Shown: one piece after another, positions 1 through 6,060 of the stretch
How the letters are laid out: the number at the start of each line of letters is the position of its first letter
Position numbering within the stretch: position 1 is the first letter of the stretch
NCBI GenBank assembly: GCA_001986395.2
Contig: MQVO02000270.1
Location: 1-12,323 of the forward strand
Direction of reading: 5' to 3'
Length of the DNA stretch: 12,323 bases
Source: Irpex lacteus
Lineage: Eukaryota > Basidiomycota > Agaricomycetes > Polyporales > Irpicaceae
Translations under genes and position numbers: made by a program
The notes under the pieces: generated by a model
Seen by the model: only the letters and a program-made list of their open reading frames with translations
Databases searched by the model: none
Told to the model about the DNA's origin: nothing

Positions 1-187
1 TTTATATTAATCTTTTACTAATTCCATACGCTTAACCCAAAAAACTAGGAATTAGAAATAATTCTAACTAGTTTTTTTGGGGATTTGTTGGACTAGTTGG
101 TCTAGAACTAGCAGTAAGTTTAACTCAAGCTTAGTATTCTGTGTGCTAACATAAAGCTACCTAAAGGATGCTATTGAACTTAACTAA
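1..187 (+). pseudogene. atp6: atp6 C-terminal fragment, interrupted by a hairpin
   Basis: This resembles the end of ATP synthase subunit a, the membrane subunit of complex V that carries protons to the rotor. Before the hairpin, bases 15-33 can be read as LLIPYA. After it, bases 84-136 read GFVGLVGLELAVSLTQA, the family's last membrane helix with its conserved Glu and Gln. One missing base near 134 shifts the frame, and the rest reads VFCVLT, a TAA, then SYLKDAIELN and a stop at 185-187, matching the usual atp6 ending. The copy has a 47-base palindrome (36-82), one frameshift and one stop, so it cannot encode subunit a. It runs off the left edge of the window, and the upstream part may be more complete. 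Identification comes from remembered family sequence and is fairly sure for the part after the hairpin. Confidence 0.68.
36..82. repeat. Family 1 hairpin, copy 1
   Basis: The sequence runs CCCAAAAAACTAG, then GAATTAGAAATAATTCTAA, then CTAGTTTTTTTGGGG. The outer arms pair CCCAAAAAACTAG with CTAGTTTTTTGGG. The inner part forms a second hairpin from TTAGAA and TTCTAA. It sits inside the atp6 fragment. Confidence 0.9.
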
Positions 188-381
188 ATAAAGATAAAAA
201 TTATTCTTTGTGGGGAGCCAAAATAAAAATAAAGAGAAGAGTTTAGTTAGAGGATATAAATTAATCAAGAGTAGAACATATTACATTACATTAGCCACAT
301 TTACCAGTTAGAGTCTGTTTGCCAGTCCCACCCCAAAAAAAGTAGCAAAAACTAAAAATAAATTAAATTTGGGGGGAAGGG
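188..381. other. AT-rich spacer, no gene seen
   Basis: Nothing recognisable was found here. The stretch is AT-rich with a C/A run at 330-347 that could be a worn half of a hairpin element. It separates the atp6 fragment from the homing endonuclease tail. Confidence 0.4.
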
Positions 382-633
382 TTAAACAAAGCAGAAAAAG
401 ATTTATTATTAAATAATATTAAAAAGGCTGTTAATTAAACTGTTTCTGTATGGGTATACAAAAGTGTTAACAATAAATTTATATTGCTAAATGATAATAA
501 ACCTACTTTTAGTTCTAAATTAGAAGCAACTAAAGAATTAAAAATGAGTGCTAAAACAATTAGCAGGTATTTAGATACTCATAAAGAGTATAAAGGATTA
601 TATTTTTATAGTGTTGCTTTAGAGATTAATTAA
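382..633 (+). pseudogene. C-terminal part of an intron homing endonuclease (NUMOD1-like DNA-binding domain)
   Basis: The reading frame from 382 ends at TAA 631-633 and has one internal stop, TAA 436-438. The last 60 or so codons contain SKLEATKELKMSAKTISRYL followed by DTHKEYKGLYFYS. This is the helix-turn-helix tail, NUMOD1 type, found at the end of many fungal mitochondrial GIY-YIG endonucleases that help group I introns spread. The catalytic domain is absent upstream, where a spacer and the atp6 fragment lie instead, so this is a remnant. Intron-like RNA sequence follows directly at 640-810, the usual order in which such an ORF sits inside its intron. Family assignment is by motif; whether the lost catalytic part was GIY-YIG or LAGLIDADG cannot be told. 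Confidence 0.72.
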
Positions 634-639
634 AAGGTA

Positions 640-810
640 AGATTTAGGGTAAGGTGTGAGAAACTTTACTTGGCCTCTAGCAAAAGGAAACCTATTGCTA
701 AAAACTATCAAATTGTCGGGAACACCTTAAAGCTATTTTAAACTAAATGTGTTAGGTAACTAATTCATGGCTCAGGTAATGACTCGAGGTATGGTAAAAT
801 CGAAATAGAG
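640..810 (+). ncRNA. Partial group I intron core following the endonuclease tail
   Basis: Bases 708-735 (AAATTGTCGGGAACACC then TTAAAGCT) look like the conserved P element and following joining sequence of mitochondrial group I introns. Bases 776-800 (GTAATGACTCGAGGTATGGT) resemble sequence seen near the 3' part of such introns. No clear Q, R or S element was found, so the core is incomplete or has diverged. Its place just after a homing-endonuclease tail supports the reading. The exact intron ends are not visible. Confidence 0.5.
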
Positions 811-906
811 GCACGTAAGGAAATAGATGAAGGTGGTGAAGGTGGGGAAGGTGGGGACCAAGGTTCCACTATCGTTCCACAAAGGTTACTAACCAAAAGA
901 AATTAA
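760..906 (+). repeat. Short Gly/Glu-coding tandem repeat in a small open frame
   Basis: Bases 829-858 hold about three imperfect copies of a 9-base GAAGGTGGG unit. In one frame this reads EGGEGGEGGDQG inside an open stretch running from about 763 (LIHGSGNDSRYGKIEIEAR) to TAA 904-906, without an ATG. It overlaps the intron-like core, so the open frame is probably incidental. No function is assigned. Confidence 0.4.
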
Positions 907-1371
907 TTATAATTAAAGAAGAAAGAATAGAGTGTCTGAATTGGATATACTCTATGAGCTTACCAGGCTCTTATGCTTTCCATTACATTAACTCGCATCA
1001 GGGGATTTAGGAAATATTAAAATAATATAAAATTGAAATCTTAAAAGAAGCACTATTATTAATTGAGATACAAAATAATAAAATAATTATTTTAGTGTAG
1101 TATATTAACATTCATAAATATTGTATCTTATTTATAAAACACTTAATTATCAGGACCTGAGAAAAAAATAAAACGTATGTATATTATTTCTTAAGTGGAT
1201 TGTTAAATGATAATTAACTATTTTTAAGTATATACCTTTTTATTAAAAAAAGGAAAGAAGCTAAGTATAAAAATTTTAATTATCTAAGTACATTAATACT
1301 ATCTTTTTTATGTATAAAAATAAAAATTTTATATATAGATTTTTAGTAGTATATTTAATTTCATAAATATT
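907..1371. other. AT-rich spacer with small hairpins, no gene seen
   Basis: The stretch is almost entirely A and T. Two small stems lie at its start: AGAGT with ACTCT around 929-954, and GAGC-loop-GCTC at 957-971. These could be peripheral helices of the preceding intron remnant. A family 2 hairpin is at 1235-1253. No coding signal or tRNA was seen. Confidence 0.5.
1235..1253. repeat. Family 2 (T-run/A-run) hairpin
   Basis: CC followed by five T, ATT, seven A and GG: a short palindrome of the second repeat family. Confidence 0.6.
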
Positions 1372-1703
1372 ATGCAAAAATTAAATAAAATCCAAAAATT
1401 AAATCAAATCAGTATTTTATCTAGGCTAATTATTGGGGTAAAAAAAGGGTATTCAACTCCAACACTACCTGATAATTTAATTAAATTAAATTCTACATTT
1501 TTCATAAGAACATTAAGATTTTTAGGTGGAACTAGTTTCTTTTATTACTATCAAACAGTTATATAAATAATCCTATTTACATTTTATATATAGCTTTATT
1601 TTTTGCCTTTATTTTTACTTGTTATCAATATTATTTAAGTTTTAACAGAATTAAACATATTATTAAAGTGCTTAAATCTGAGGAGCTAGATATAAAAAAA
1701 TAA
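1372..1703 (+). pseudogene. Two-part membrane-protein ORF joined by a frameshift
   Basis: The first frame starts at ATG 1372 and ends at TAA 1564-1566. It contains KKGYSTPTLPDNLIKLNS and then RTLRFLGGTSFFYYY. A second frame, one base off, is open from about 1550 to TAA 1701-1703. It reads NNPIYILYIALFFAFIF, a membrane helix, then YQYYLSFNRIKHIIKVLKSE. Together they give about 110 residues that look like one protein: a soluble N-terminus, one or two membrane segments and a basic tail. From memory this resembles unnamed hypothetical proteins in mitochondrial DNA of some bracket fungi; that was not checked. One indel near 1550-1566 explains the break. No function is known, and the C-terminus of the original protein may be missing. 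Confidence 0.55.
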
Positions 1704-1853
1704 TAAAAAATAGACCCCAAATGGAATGGTGCCAGTACAACCATAGTATTGTTAATCATTTATTTATAAAAAAAAAAATAATTTTAAAGAAAAGATAATT
1801 AAATATATAAGTTATATTCTTTGTTAGTTCAGATATTAAATTTATATATAGTT

Positions 1854-1869
1854 ACCCTCGGACGAGGGT
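1854..1869. repeat. GC-rich hairpin
   Basis: ACCCTCG, a two-base loop GA, then CGAGGGT: a perfect 7-bp stem standing out in AT-rich sequence. It is the kind of small GC cluster common in fungal mitochondrial spacers. Confidence 0.7.
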
Positions 1870-1928
1870 TTATTTATTTTTAATTTGGGAGGATCATTAA
1901 TGTATTTTTATTTACTCCTACCATTCCT

Positions 1929-2010
1929 CAACAAAAAAACTAGGCTCTAATTAAAATTTAATTTAATTAAATTTTAAAATACCGGGATAATTAATTAGTT
2001 TTTTAGGGTT
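1929..2010. repeat. Family 1 hairpin, copy 2 (diverged, enlarged)
   Basis: The outer arms are CAAAAAAACTAG and TTAGTTTTTTAGGG. The centre is replaced by a second AT palindrome (AAAATTTAATTTAATTAAATTTT) and a CCGGG block. It looks like a family 1 copy with other sequence nested in it. Confidence 0.6.
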
Positions 2011-2034
2011 ATGGTTAAATTGATTATTTACACT

Positions 2035-2345
2035 ATTCTAATTGTAAATTCAAGTTATTCCTCTTCTGAACACGGAGCTGAGGGTAACATGTTTCAAACT
2101 CTTACTTAACTAATAATAAAAACAGGAACCCTTTTCCTAGGCTCATACATCACAGAGTAAGGTAAAGATCTAAATCATTTTAACTTAAGCCTTAATACAA
2201 GCATAACAGGATCATCTGCAACACCTATTATAAATAATTAATCAAATTCAAAGTATTGGTTTAGCTCTATACACATCAAGCTATGTTACTTGTTATCGTT
2301 TCAATAGTGCTTAAACTAGAACATTCTATCATAAGCTGAAAAGTA
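2035..2345 (+). pseudogene. nad6: nad6-like C-terminal remnant
   Basis: Bases 2243-2284 read QIQSIGLALYTSSY and then, one frame over, MLLVIVSIVLKLE to about 2322. This resembles the last helix region of NADH dehydrogenase subunit 6 of complex I, where an (I)xSIGxxLYT motif precedes a hydrophobic helix. Sequence before it (2050-2240) is broken by stops but has readable pieces such as GTLFLGSYITE, which may be the worn middle of the same gene. It is truncated, frameshifted and not functional. The C-terminal part is the only support, so nad6 is a fair but not certain call. Confidence 0.45.
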
Positions 2346-2377
2346 AATGATTTTAAGATAAAGCCCTTTTTCTAAAC

Positions 2378-2444
2378 TCCAAAAAAACTAATTATTTCTG
2401 TCCACAATCCAATCCACTTTGTGGGCTGGGTCCTAGTTTTTTTT
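2378..2444. repeat. Family 1 hairpin, copy 3, with GC-rich insert
   Basis: Arms CCAAAAAAACTAATT and CCTAGTTTTTTTT surround a GC-rich block at 2400-2431 (GTCCACAATCC ... CACTTTGTGGGCTGGG). The block resembles the reverse complement of part of the GC island at 6080-6140, so the two may share an origin. Confidence 0.65.
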
Positions 2445-2449
2445 AGTAG

Positions 2450-2880
2450 AATACTTTAAAAAAAGCAGGAAGCTCTTTAGGTTATACTAAATTTTAAATA
2501 GACTATAGCTAAGATGAAAGAAGCCTATTATACTAAAGTTCATACTTTATCTGAAGAGGGTAGAGCTAAAATTAGTGAGAGTAACCATAATCGTTCCGAA
2601 GAATTAAAGGAAAAAGATAGGGCTCGTATGCTTAAGTATAGTCTTGCTAAGGCACACTCTATCCTTTTTTTTTAATAAAAAAAAAAAGGGAAGTCACAAA
2701 TGTTTTCACAAACGAATAGACTATCTACCCTAGTAAGACAAGCTGCCACAGATATTGGTGTTTATCATGTTTCAGTAAAAAAAATTTATTAAAGCAATCC
2801 ATAGTGTAAGCTATGTAAGCAAATAATATACACGGAAAAGGAATATATTTTGCTTACAAGCTTATTTATATCTATGTATT
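2450..2880 (+). pseudogene. Decayed intron homing endonuclease (GIY-YIG type tail with NUMOD motifs)
   Basis: Three frame-shifted pieces line up as one protein. Bases 2450-2500 read AGSSLGYTKF, a stretch typical after the GIY-YIG domain. Bases 2514-2660 read HTLSEEGRAKISESNHNRSE and then basic sequence, the repeat style of NUMOD3. After a family 2 hairpin (2663-2690) come EVTNVFTNE and VRQAATDIGVYHVSVKK, a NUMOD1-like helix-turn-helix, then GKGIYFAYKL near 2835-2865. Such proteins cut DNA at intron insertion sites. The catalytic GIY-YIG half is not present. Several frameshifts, plus the hairpin inserted between two domains, make it a pseudogene. Domain names are given by motif recognition. 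Confidence 0.7.
2663..2690. repeat. Family 2 hairpin inside the endonuclease remnant
   Basis: CC, nine T, AA, T, eleven A and GGG. It falls between the NUMOD3-like and NUMOD1-like parts of the homing endonuclease remnant. Confidence 0.8.
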
Positions 2881-2928
2881 AAATAAAAAAGAATATCTTA
2901 GATTTGTGCTAAACGTTAGAGCCGGGAG

Positions 2929-2946
2929 GAGGACGCTCACGTCCTC
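2929..2946. repeat. GC-rich hairpin upstream of trnR
   Basis: GAGGACG, loop CTCA, CGTCCTC: a perfect 7-bp stem with a 4-base loop, 33 bases before trnR. It could be an RNA-processing signal or simply a mobile GC cluster. Confidence 0.75.
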
Positions 2947-2979
2947 AAAAATTTATTTATTTATTTAAATTAGAGTTGA

Positions 2980-3052
2980 GTATCTTTAGCTTAATTGGTA
3001 GTAGTATATGTTTACGAAACATATTATATTGGTTCGAGTCCAATAAGATACT
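2980..3052 (+). tRNA. trnR(acg): tRNA-Arg (anticodon ACG)
   Basis: The cloverleaf fits well. The acceptor stem is GTATCTT with AAGATAC. The D arm lies at 2989-3005 with the TTGG loop. The anticodon stem TATGT/ACATA encloses loop TTACGAA, giving anticodon ACG. The T arm is ATTGG-TTCGAGT-CCAAT. It reads CGN arginine codons. CCA is not encoded, as usual in mitochondria. A long open frame over this region is a shadow of the tRNA. Confidence 0.92.
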
Positions 3053-3091
3053 AATAAATTTCTTAATCCATTATCTCTTTATTTTTATTAA

Positions 3092-3217
3092 GCCTATAAG
3101 GATTCTGTACCTAAACCTAACACTACTACAGATACCTCTAATCCAGCTGCGACAGAATCTACTAGTCCTAGTGCTGATAAATCAGCTAAACCTACAACTG
3201 ATTCAACAAATGAATAA
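3092..3217 (+). pseudogene. Pro/Thr/Ser-rich ORF tail without a start
   Basis: This open frame of 41 codons has no ATG and follows a stop. It reads AYKDSVPKPNTTTDTSNP, continues with Ala, Thr and Ser, and ends SADKSAKPTTDSTNE at TAA 3215-3217. The low-complexity composition, rich in Pro, Thr, Ser and Ala, looks like the disordered C-terminal tail of a larger protein whose body is missing; trnR lies just upstream. Similar Pro/Ala/Ser-rich linkers occur in the decayed minus-strand membrane ORF near 9830-9950. No function can be given. Confidence 0.4.
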
Positions 3218-3256
3218 ATAAAATAAAAAGTTATAAAAAAGTATACACAATAAAAT

Positions 3257-3302
3257 AATAAAAAAACGCTAAGAATTATTTCTAATTCCTAGTGTATTTT
3301 TA
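3257..3302. repeat. Family 1 hairpin, copy 4 (diverged)
   Basis: AAAAAAACGCTAAGAATTA...TAATTCCTAGTGTATTTTTAT: recognisable family 1 centre (AGAATTATTTCTAATTCCTAG) with worn outer arms. It directly abuts the start of the nad5 pseudogene. Confidence 0.6.
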
Positions 3303-4010
3303 TTGGTATGATTAGTTATATTATGATTAGCTGGGTTTACTACATATATAAGTGGTTTAATAGCAGTAGTATTTAATGATATAAAAAGAGTAATAGCTTT
3401 ATCTATTATCTCTCAATTAAGCATGATGATGTTAGCTATAAGGGTAAGTGCATATGTTTTAGTAATCTCTCTTCTTCCAAAAAAACTAGTTAGAATTATT
3501 TATAATTACTAGTGTTTTTGGGGTATTGTCATGCTTTCTTTAAAGCATTTTTATTTCTGTCAGCTGGTTATATATGTCAGAAACTCAATATATGCGTAAA
3601 TTTGGAGTATTAATAGAATATTTATCAATTAGTAATACTACTATGTTAATAGCCTTTAATCCCTTTGCCTGGTCTAAGAGGTTACTATAGTTCAGATAAT
3701 TATAATCATTATATGGAATTTGTACTGTATGTGGATATATATGTCTTATATTACTACAGCATCAGCTACATTCACAGCAATATATTCATTAAGAGTATAA
3801 TATTTAACATTATATAATAATCCACGTGGGAATAAATGTCTATATGGACATAAACATTAAAGTACTAATATGACAATACCTTTGTCTATTTTAACTATAT
3901 TTAGTATATTATTAGGTTATGATAGAGATAATGTTGTATTTAATTTAACTATGGGGTTCCCACATACTAATTCCTTTATTGAAACTGAATATACTTTACC
4001 CCTTTTTTAA
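3303..4010 (+). pseudogene. nad5: nad5 fragment split by a hairpin
   Basis: This is part of NADH dehydrogenase subunit 5, a proton-pumping membrane subunit of complex I. Bases 3303-3476 read AGFTTYISGLIAVVFN and then DIKRVIALSIISQLSMMM, the highly conserved mid-protein helix. A family 1 hairpin (3477-3523) interrupts it, and CHAFFKAFLFLSAG follows at once, the next conserved block. A frameshift leads to MSETQYMRKFGVL. Further pieces read SATFTAIYSLRV, YNNPRGNK and TIPLSILTIFSILLGY. The end reads TNSFIETEYTLP, near the family's late region. Trp is encoded by TGA at about 3309 and 3324. Several stops and frameshifts, and the missing N-terminal half, make it nonfunctional; a working nad5 should lie elsewhere in this mtDNA. 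Confidence 0.85.
3477..3523. repeat. Family 1 hairpin, copy 5, inside nad5
   Basis: CCAAAAAAACTAG, centre TTAGAATTATTTATAATTA, CTAGTGTTTTTGGGG. It separates two blocks that are contiguous in normal nad5 proteins, so its position as an insertion is clear. Confidence 0.88.
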
Positions 4011-4018
4011 TAAAAAGG
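3999..4018. repeat. Family 2 hairpin at the end of the nad5 fragment
   Basis: CCCC, six T, AAT, five A and GG. The nad5 similarity stops at this element, as does the minus-strand ORF that follows. Confidence 0.65.
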
Positions 4019-4434
4019 AAATAAAGGGAGGCTAGTGTATGAAAGTGGGTTAGGGTTTACATTAGAATAAGACGGTTTCCGTGGCCCAAACCACTAAGAA
4101 TCAACAGGTGCGAACTTGCTATCCTTCCAATAAAATTTTATTCTTATCTAGTGTCTGTCTAGATAGAATACCTTATGCTTAAGAACTCCCCTCGCACGTA
4201 CTTGATGTAGTTCAACTCTGTAAGTTTCTTCGATTTGTTCACCTTCAATTTAACCTCTGATTTAGCTTCACTATTAACTTCCCCTCAGTTTTAACTTCTT
4301 CTCTAGGATGAACAATCACATCAGATTTAGTAGATTGAGTCTCATTAACTTTAGATTCTTATGTAGCCAAAAAAGGGGGTTCTAAAATTTTAATAAATAA
4401 AAAGAAAATTAGTAACACATTAAATTATTTATCG

Positions 4435-4451
4435 CCCACCACGGTGGTGGG
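4435..4451. repeat. GC-rich hairpin
   Basis: CCCACCAC, a one-base G centre, GTGGTGGG: a near-perfect palindrome standing alone in AT-rich sequence between two halves of the minus-strand ORF remnant. Confidence 0.75.
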
Positions 4452-4679
4452 GTTTATTAAGGCTATTAATTTCAATAGCTTTATCTTAATACTTATTTTC
4501 TGTTGTTACGTATATCATTTAACTGTTTTAAAGAGCTAAATATTTTAGATTTAATCTCTTTACTATTATTCTGGCACATGGATTCGTTACGTTTTATTTG
4601 CTGTTTCCTTGTTTTAGCATCCTCATTACTAATCACACCGTTTTTTTTTCAAATAAATCCACAATATCATTCTCTACTT

Positions 4680-4703
4680 CCCTTTTTTTTTATAAAAAAA
4701 AGG
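4680..4703. repeat. Family 2 hairpin inside the minus-strand ORF
   Basis: CCC, eight T, ATA, eight A and GG. It sits between DAF and EVENDI of the minus-strand remnant, like the copy in the endonuclease remnant. Confidence 0.75.
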
Positions 4704-4802
4704 AAGGCATCAAGTTCTTTTCCATTACTTTGTAAGCAGGCTTCTTCGTAACGCATTTGTTTTATTTTTCTGCTAAAGTCAGTAACCGCAAAAATCCAAT
4801 CA

Positions 4803-4817
4803 GTCCGGCGGTCCGGC
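4803..4817. repeat. GC-rich direct repeat
   Basis: GTCCGGC occurs twice, at 4803-4809 and 4811-4817, with one base between. It is a small GC cluster with partial dyad symmetry. Confidence 0.55.
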
Positions 4818-4911
4818 TGCTCTTATATAAATTAAGTATAGATTTTAAATAAACTATTTCATTTAACCCTTTATCTGTAAGATGTTGTTTATTATTAAAA
4901 ATTTCTATACA

Positions 4912-4961
4912 TCCCCAAAAAACTAGGAATTAGAATTAATTCTAACTAGTTTTTTTGGGGG
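4912..4961. repeat. Family 1 hairpin, copy 6 (near-perfect)
   Basis: CCCCAAAAAACTAG, GAATTAGAATTAATTCTAA, CTAGTTTTTTTGGGGG. The inner TTAGAATT/AATTCTAA is a perfect palindrome, so this copy is close to a family consensus. Confidence 0.92.
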
Positions 4962-4962
4962 A

Positions 4963-5333
4963 GCTCAGAATCTAAAATCAATTGATTTAGCACTTCGTAA
5001 AGGGGAGTAAAGGCTTACAAATAGGATCAGCTAATAGTAAATCTCCTACTTCACTAGCTGTTACAGTATTTATTGCACTAGGTGTTGGTTGGGTACTAGT
5101 TAGTTGAAACAATGTATTTCATAATATACCTACACCTATAGCTGTTCAGCGACTCAACCCAAAAAACTAGGGTCGCTTTACCGGATGAATTAATTCTAAC
5201 TAGTTTTTTGGGTAATAAATTGAATAACTGTCCTAAAAAGATAGAAGGTGCTATTGAAGAAACAGATGAATTGTTCTTTGGGTGTCACATTTTAACTGTT
5301 CTTATCTTTCTTTACTCTACTTTACGCTAATCC
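4963..5333 (+). pseudogene. Membrane-protein fragment interrupted by a hairpin
   Basis: Bases about 5000-5157 read KGLQIGSANSKSPTSLAVTV and then FIALGVGWVLVSWNNVFHN (one Trp is TGA), followed by IPTPIAVQR. This is one membrane helix with a short soluble tail. An earlier piece in another frame, SIDLALRKG, lies near 4978-5003. The frame runs into the family 1 hairpin at 5158-5212 and meets its TAG. After the hairpin, CPKKIEGAIEETDELFFG and a hydrophobic stretch ILTVLIFLYSTLR run to TAA about 5330. It was probably one protein before the hairpin arrived. The family is not recognised. The membrane helix followed by a Pro-containing segment resembles the other orphan membrane ORFs in this window. 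Confidence 0.45.
5158..5212. repeat. Family 1 hairpin, copy 7, with variant centre
   Basis: CCCAAAAAACTAG and CTAGTTTTTTGGG arms are perfect. The centre is GGTCGCTTTACCGGATGAATTAATTCTAA, so half the usual inner hairpin is replaced by a GC-containing piece. It also supplies a TAG stop to the upstream fragment. Confidence 0.85.
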
Positions 5334-5464
5334 TCCAAAATAAACAAGATGATTGTGGATTTAAGAATAAAGCCGGGTATTAATAAAAGAATAGAATTAA
5401 AAAGAGTCTTATAATTAAATAAAATAAAATATTATAATTAGATTATTAGATTTTGCCCTTCCCT

Positions 5465-5489
5465 CCCTTTTTTTTAATTAAAAAAAAGG
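5465..5489. repeat. Family 2 hairpin before trnL
   Basis: CCC, eight T, AATTA, seven A and GG, ending two bases before the tRNA-Leu acceptor stem. Confidence 0.7.
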
Positions 5490-5491
5490 AA

Positions 5492-5573
5492 ACGAACATG
5501 TTGAAATTGGTAAACAATCTTCTCTTAAGTAGAAGTGGGAATATCCCTTAAGAGTTCAAGTCTCTTTTTCGTA
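5492..5573 (+). tRNA. trnL(uaa): tRNA-Leu (anticodon TAA)
   Basis: The anticodon stem CTTCT/AGAAG encloses loop CTTAAGT, giving anticodon TAA. A long variable arm (GGGA-ATA-TCCC) marks a class II tRNA, as expected for Leu. The T arm is AAGAG-TTCAAGT-CTCTT. The acceptor pairs ACGAA with TTCGT and has one mismatch near its base. It reads TTA/TTG, the dominant Leu codons in cox1 here. It heads a cluster with trnM and trnE. Confidence 0.88.
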
Positions 5574-5614
5574 AAACAAAAATAAAATCTTAATAATAAG
5601 ATAGTGTCCATACA

Positions 5615-5686
5615 TGCGGTATAGTGTAAAGGTTGGCACAATAGCCTCATGAGCTGTTAGAGCAGGTTCAATTCCTGATGCCGCAA
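5615..5686 (+). tRNA. trnM(cat): tRNA-Met (anticodon CAT)
   Basis: The acceptor is TGCGGTA with TGCCGCA (one wobble). The anticodon stem ATAGC/GCTGT encloses loop CTCATGA, giving CAT. The T loop is TTCAATT with stem CAGG/CCTG. Whether it is the initiator or elongator form, or is read as an Ile tRNA after C34 modification, cannot be decided from this sequence. Confidence 0.9.
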
Positions 5687-5706
5687 TAGAAATAAAATAA
5701 AGACCG

Positions 5707-5777
5707 GGTCTTTTTGTATAAAGGCAGTACAGCTACCCTTCACGTAGCAAGTATCAGTTCGATTCTGATAAAGACTA
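5707..5777 (+). tRNA. trnE(uuc): tRNA-Glu (anticodon TTC), with C at position 33
   Basis: The acceptor is GGTCTTT with AAAGACT. The anticodon stem GCTAC/GTAGC encloses loop CCTTCAC, giving anticodon TTC. The T arm is ATCAG-TTCGATT-CTGAT. Position 33 is C rather than the nearly universal T, which is unusual. All stems are intact, so the gene is likely functional. Confidence 0.88.
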
Positions 5778-5796
5778 TATTCTTAATTTCTTTATG

Positions 5797-5827
5797 CCTT
5801 TTTATTTTTATAATAATAAAAAAAAGG
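5797..5827. repeat. Family 2 hairpin, longer form
   Basis: CC, five T, A, five T, then ATAATAATAAAAAAAGG. It lies just after trnE and may act in 3' processing of the tRNA cluster, though its spread elsewhere argues for a simple repeat. Confidence 0.6.
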
Positions 5828-6060
5828 AGAAAAAGAATAAAGGAAAGTTAGATTTAACTTTCTTTTCCAGAGCTAACGTTGCACTGCCCTCTATAAATAA
5901 AAAAAGGGGGGCATGTATTATTTTCTTATAAATTTTTATAAGTAATAATATATTTTGGTCTTTTTCTTTTTAATAATTTAATTTAATTTAATTTAATTTA
6001 ATTAAAAAAAAAAGGGAAGAAATAAAATCAAAAAAAGAATATATATTTAATAAATTTGCC
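5828..6060. other. AT-rich spacer with a TTTAA tandem repeat
   Basis: No gene was seen. Bases 5975-6003 hold about six copies of a 5-base AATTT unit, followed by a ten-base A run. A G-run at 5902-5910 follows an A-run and may be a worn half of a family 2 element. Confidence 0.6.

Larger units (their letters stand above)
1704..2034. other. AT-rich spacer with hairpins
   Basis: No gene was seen. The stretch holds a GC-rich 7-bp hairpin at 1854-1869 and a diverged family 1 element at 1929-2010. Confidence 0.5.
4019..4805 (-). pseudogene. Decayed hydrophilic ORF of unknown function
   Basis: Read on the minus strand from about 4800 down. First comes DWIFAVTDFSRKIKQMRYEE then SNGKELDAF. A family 2 hairpin (4680-4703) follows, and sequence resumes EVENDIVDLFEK, GVISNEDAKTRKQQIKRNES and SKIFSSLKQLNDIRNNRK. 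After an AT-rich gap with a GC hairpin, 4370-4030 reads ETQSTKSDVIVHPREEVKTE, EGEQIEETYRVELHQVRARG, VLKHKVFYLDRH and FYWKDSKFAPVDS. It ends PSYSNVNPNPLSYTSLP. The protein is charged, with many Glu and Lys, and has no membrane segment. At least two frameshifts, two TAG stops (near 4153 and 4096) and the hairpin break it. The family is not recognised. The long coherent frames with normal composition make chance unlikely, but it may be two ORFs rather than one. Confidence 0.5.

Noticed and set aside
3092..3217. The tail of a standard mitochondrial gene
   Set aside because: No standard mitochondrial protein that I know ends in such a Pro/Thr/Ser-rich tail, so no symbol is given.
2976..3221. 81-codon plus-strand open frame
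   Set aside because: It covers the whole trnR(acg) gene, and its later part is out of frame with the Pro/Thr/Ser-rich tail. It is a shadow frame.
4150..4220. A group II intron domain V hairpin at CTCGCACGTACTTGATGTAGTTC
   Set aside because: The bases needed for the domain V stem and the catalytic triad do not line up, and the same bases read as protein on the minus strand.
4503..4751. 82-codon plus-strand open frame
   Set aside because: It lies opposite the coherent minus-strand ORF (EVENDIVDLF and NEDAKTRKQQIKRNES) and passes through a T/A hairpin. The minus-strand reading has the more protein-like composition.
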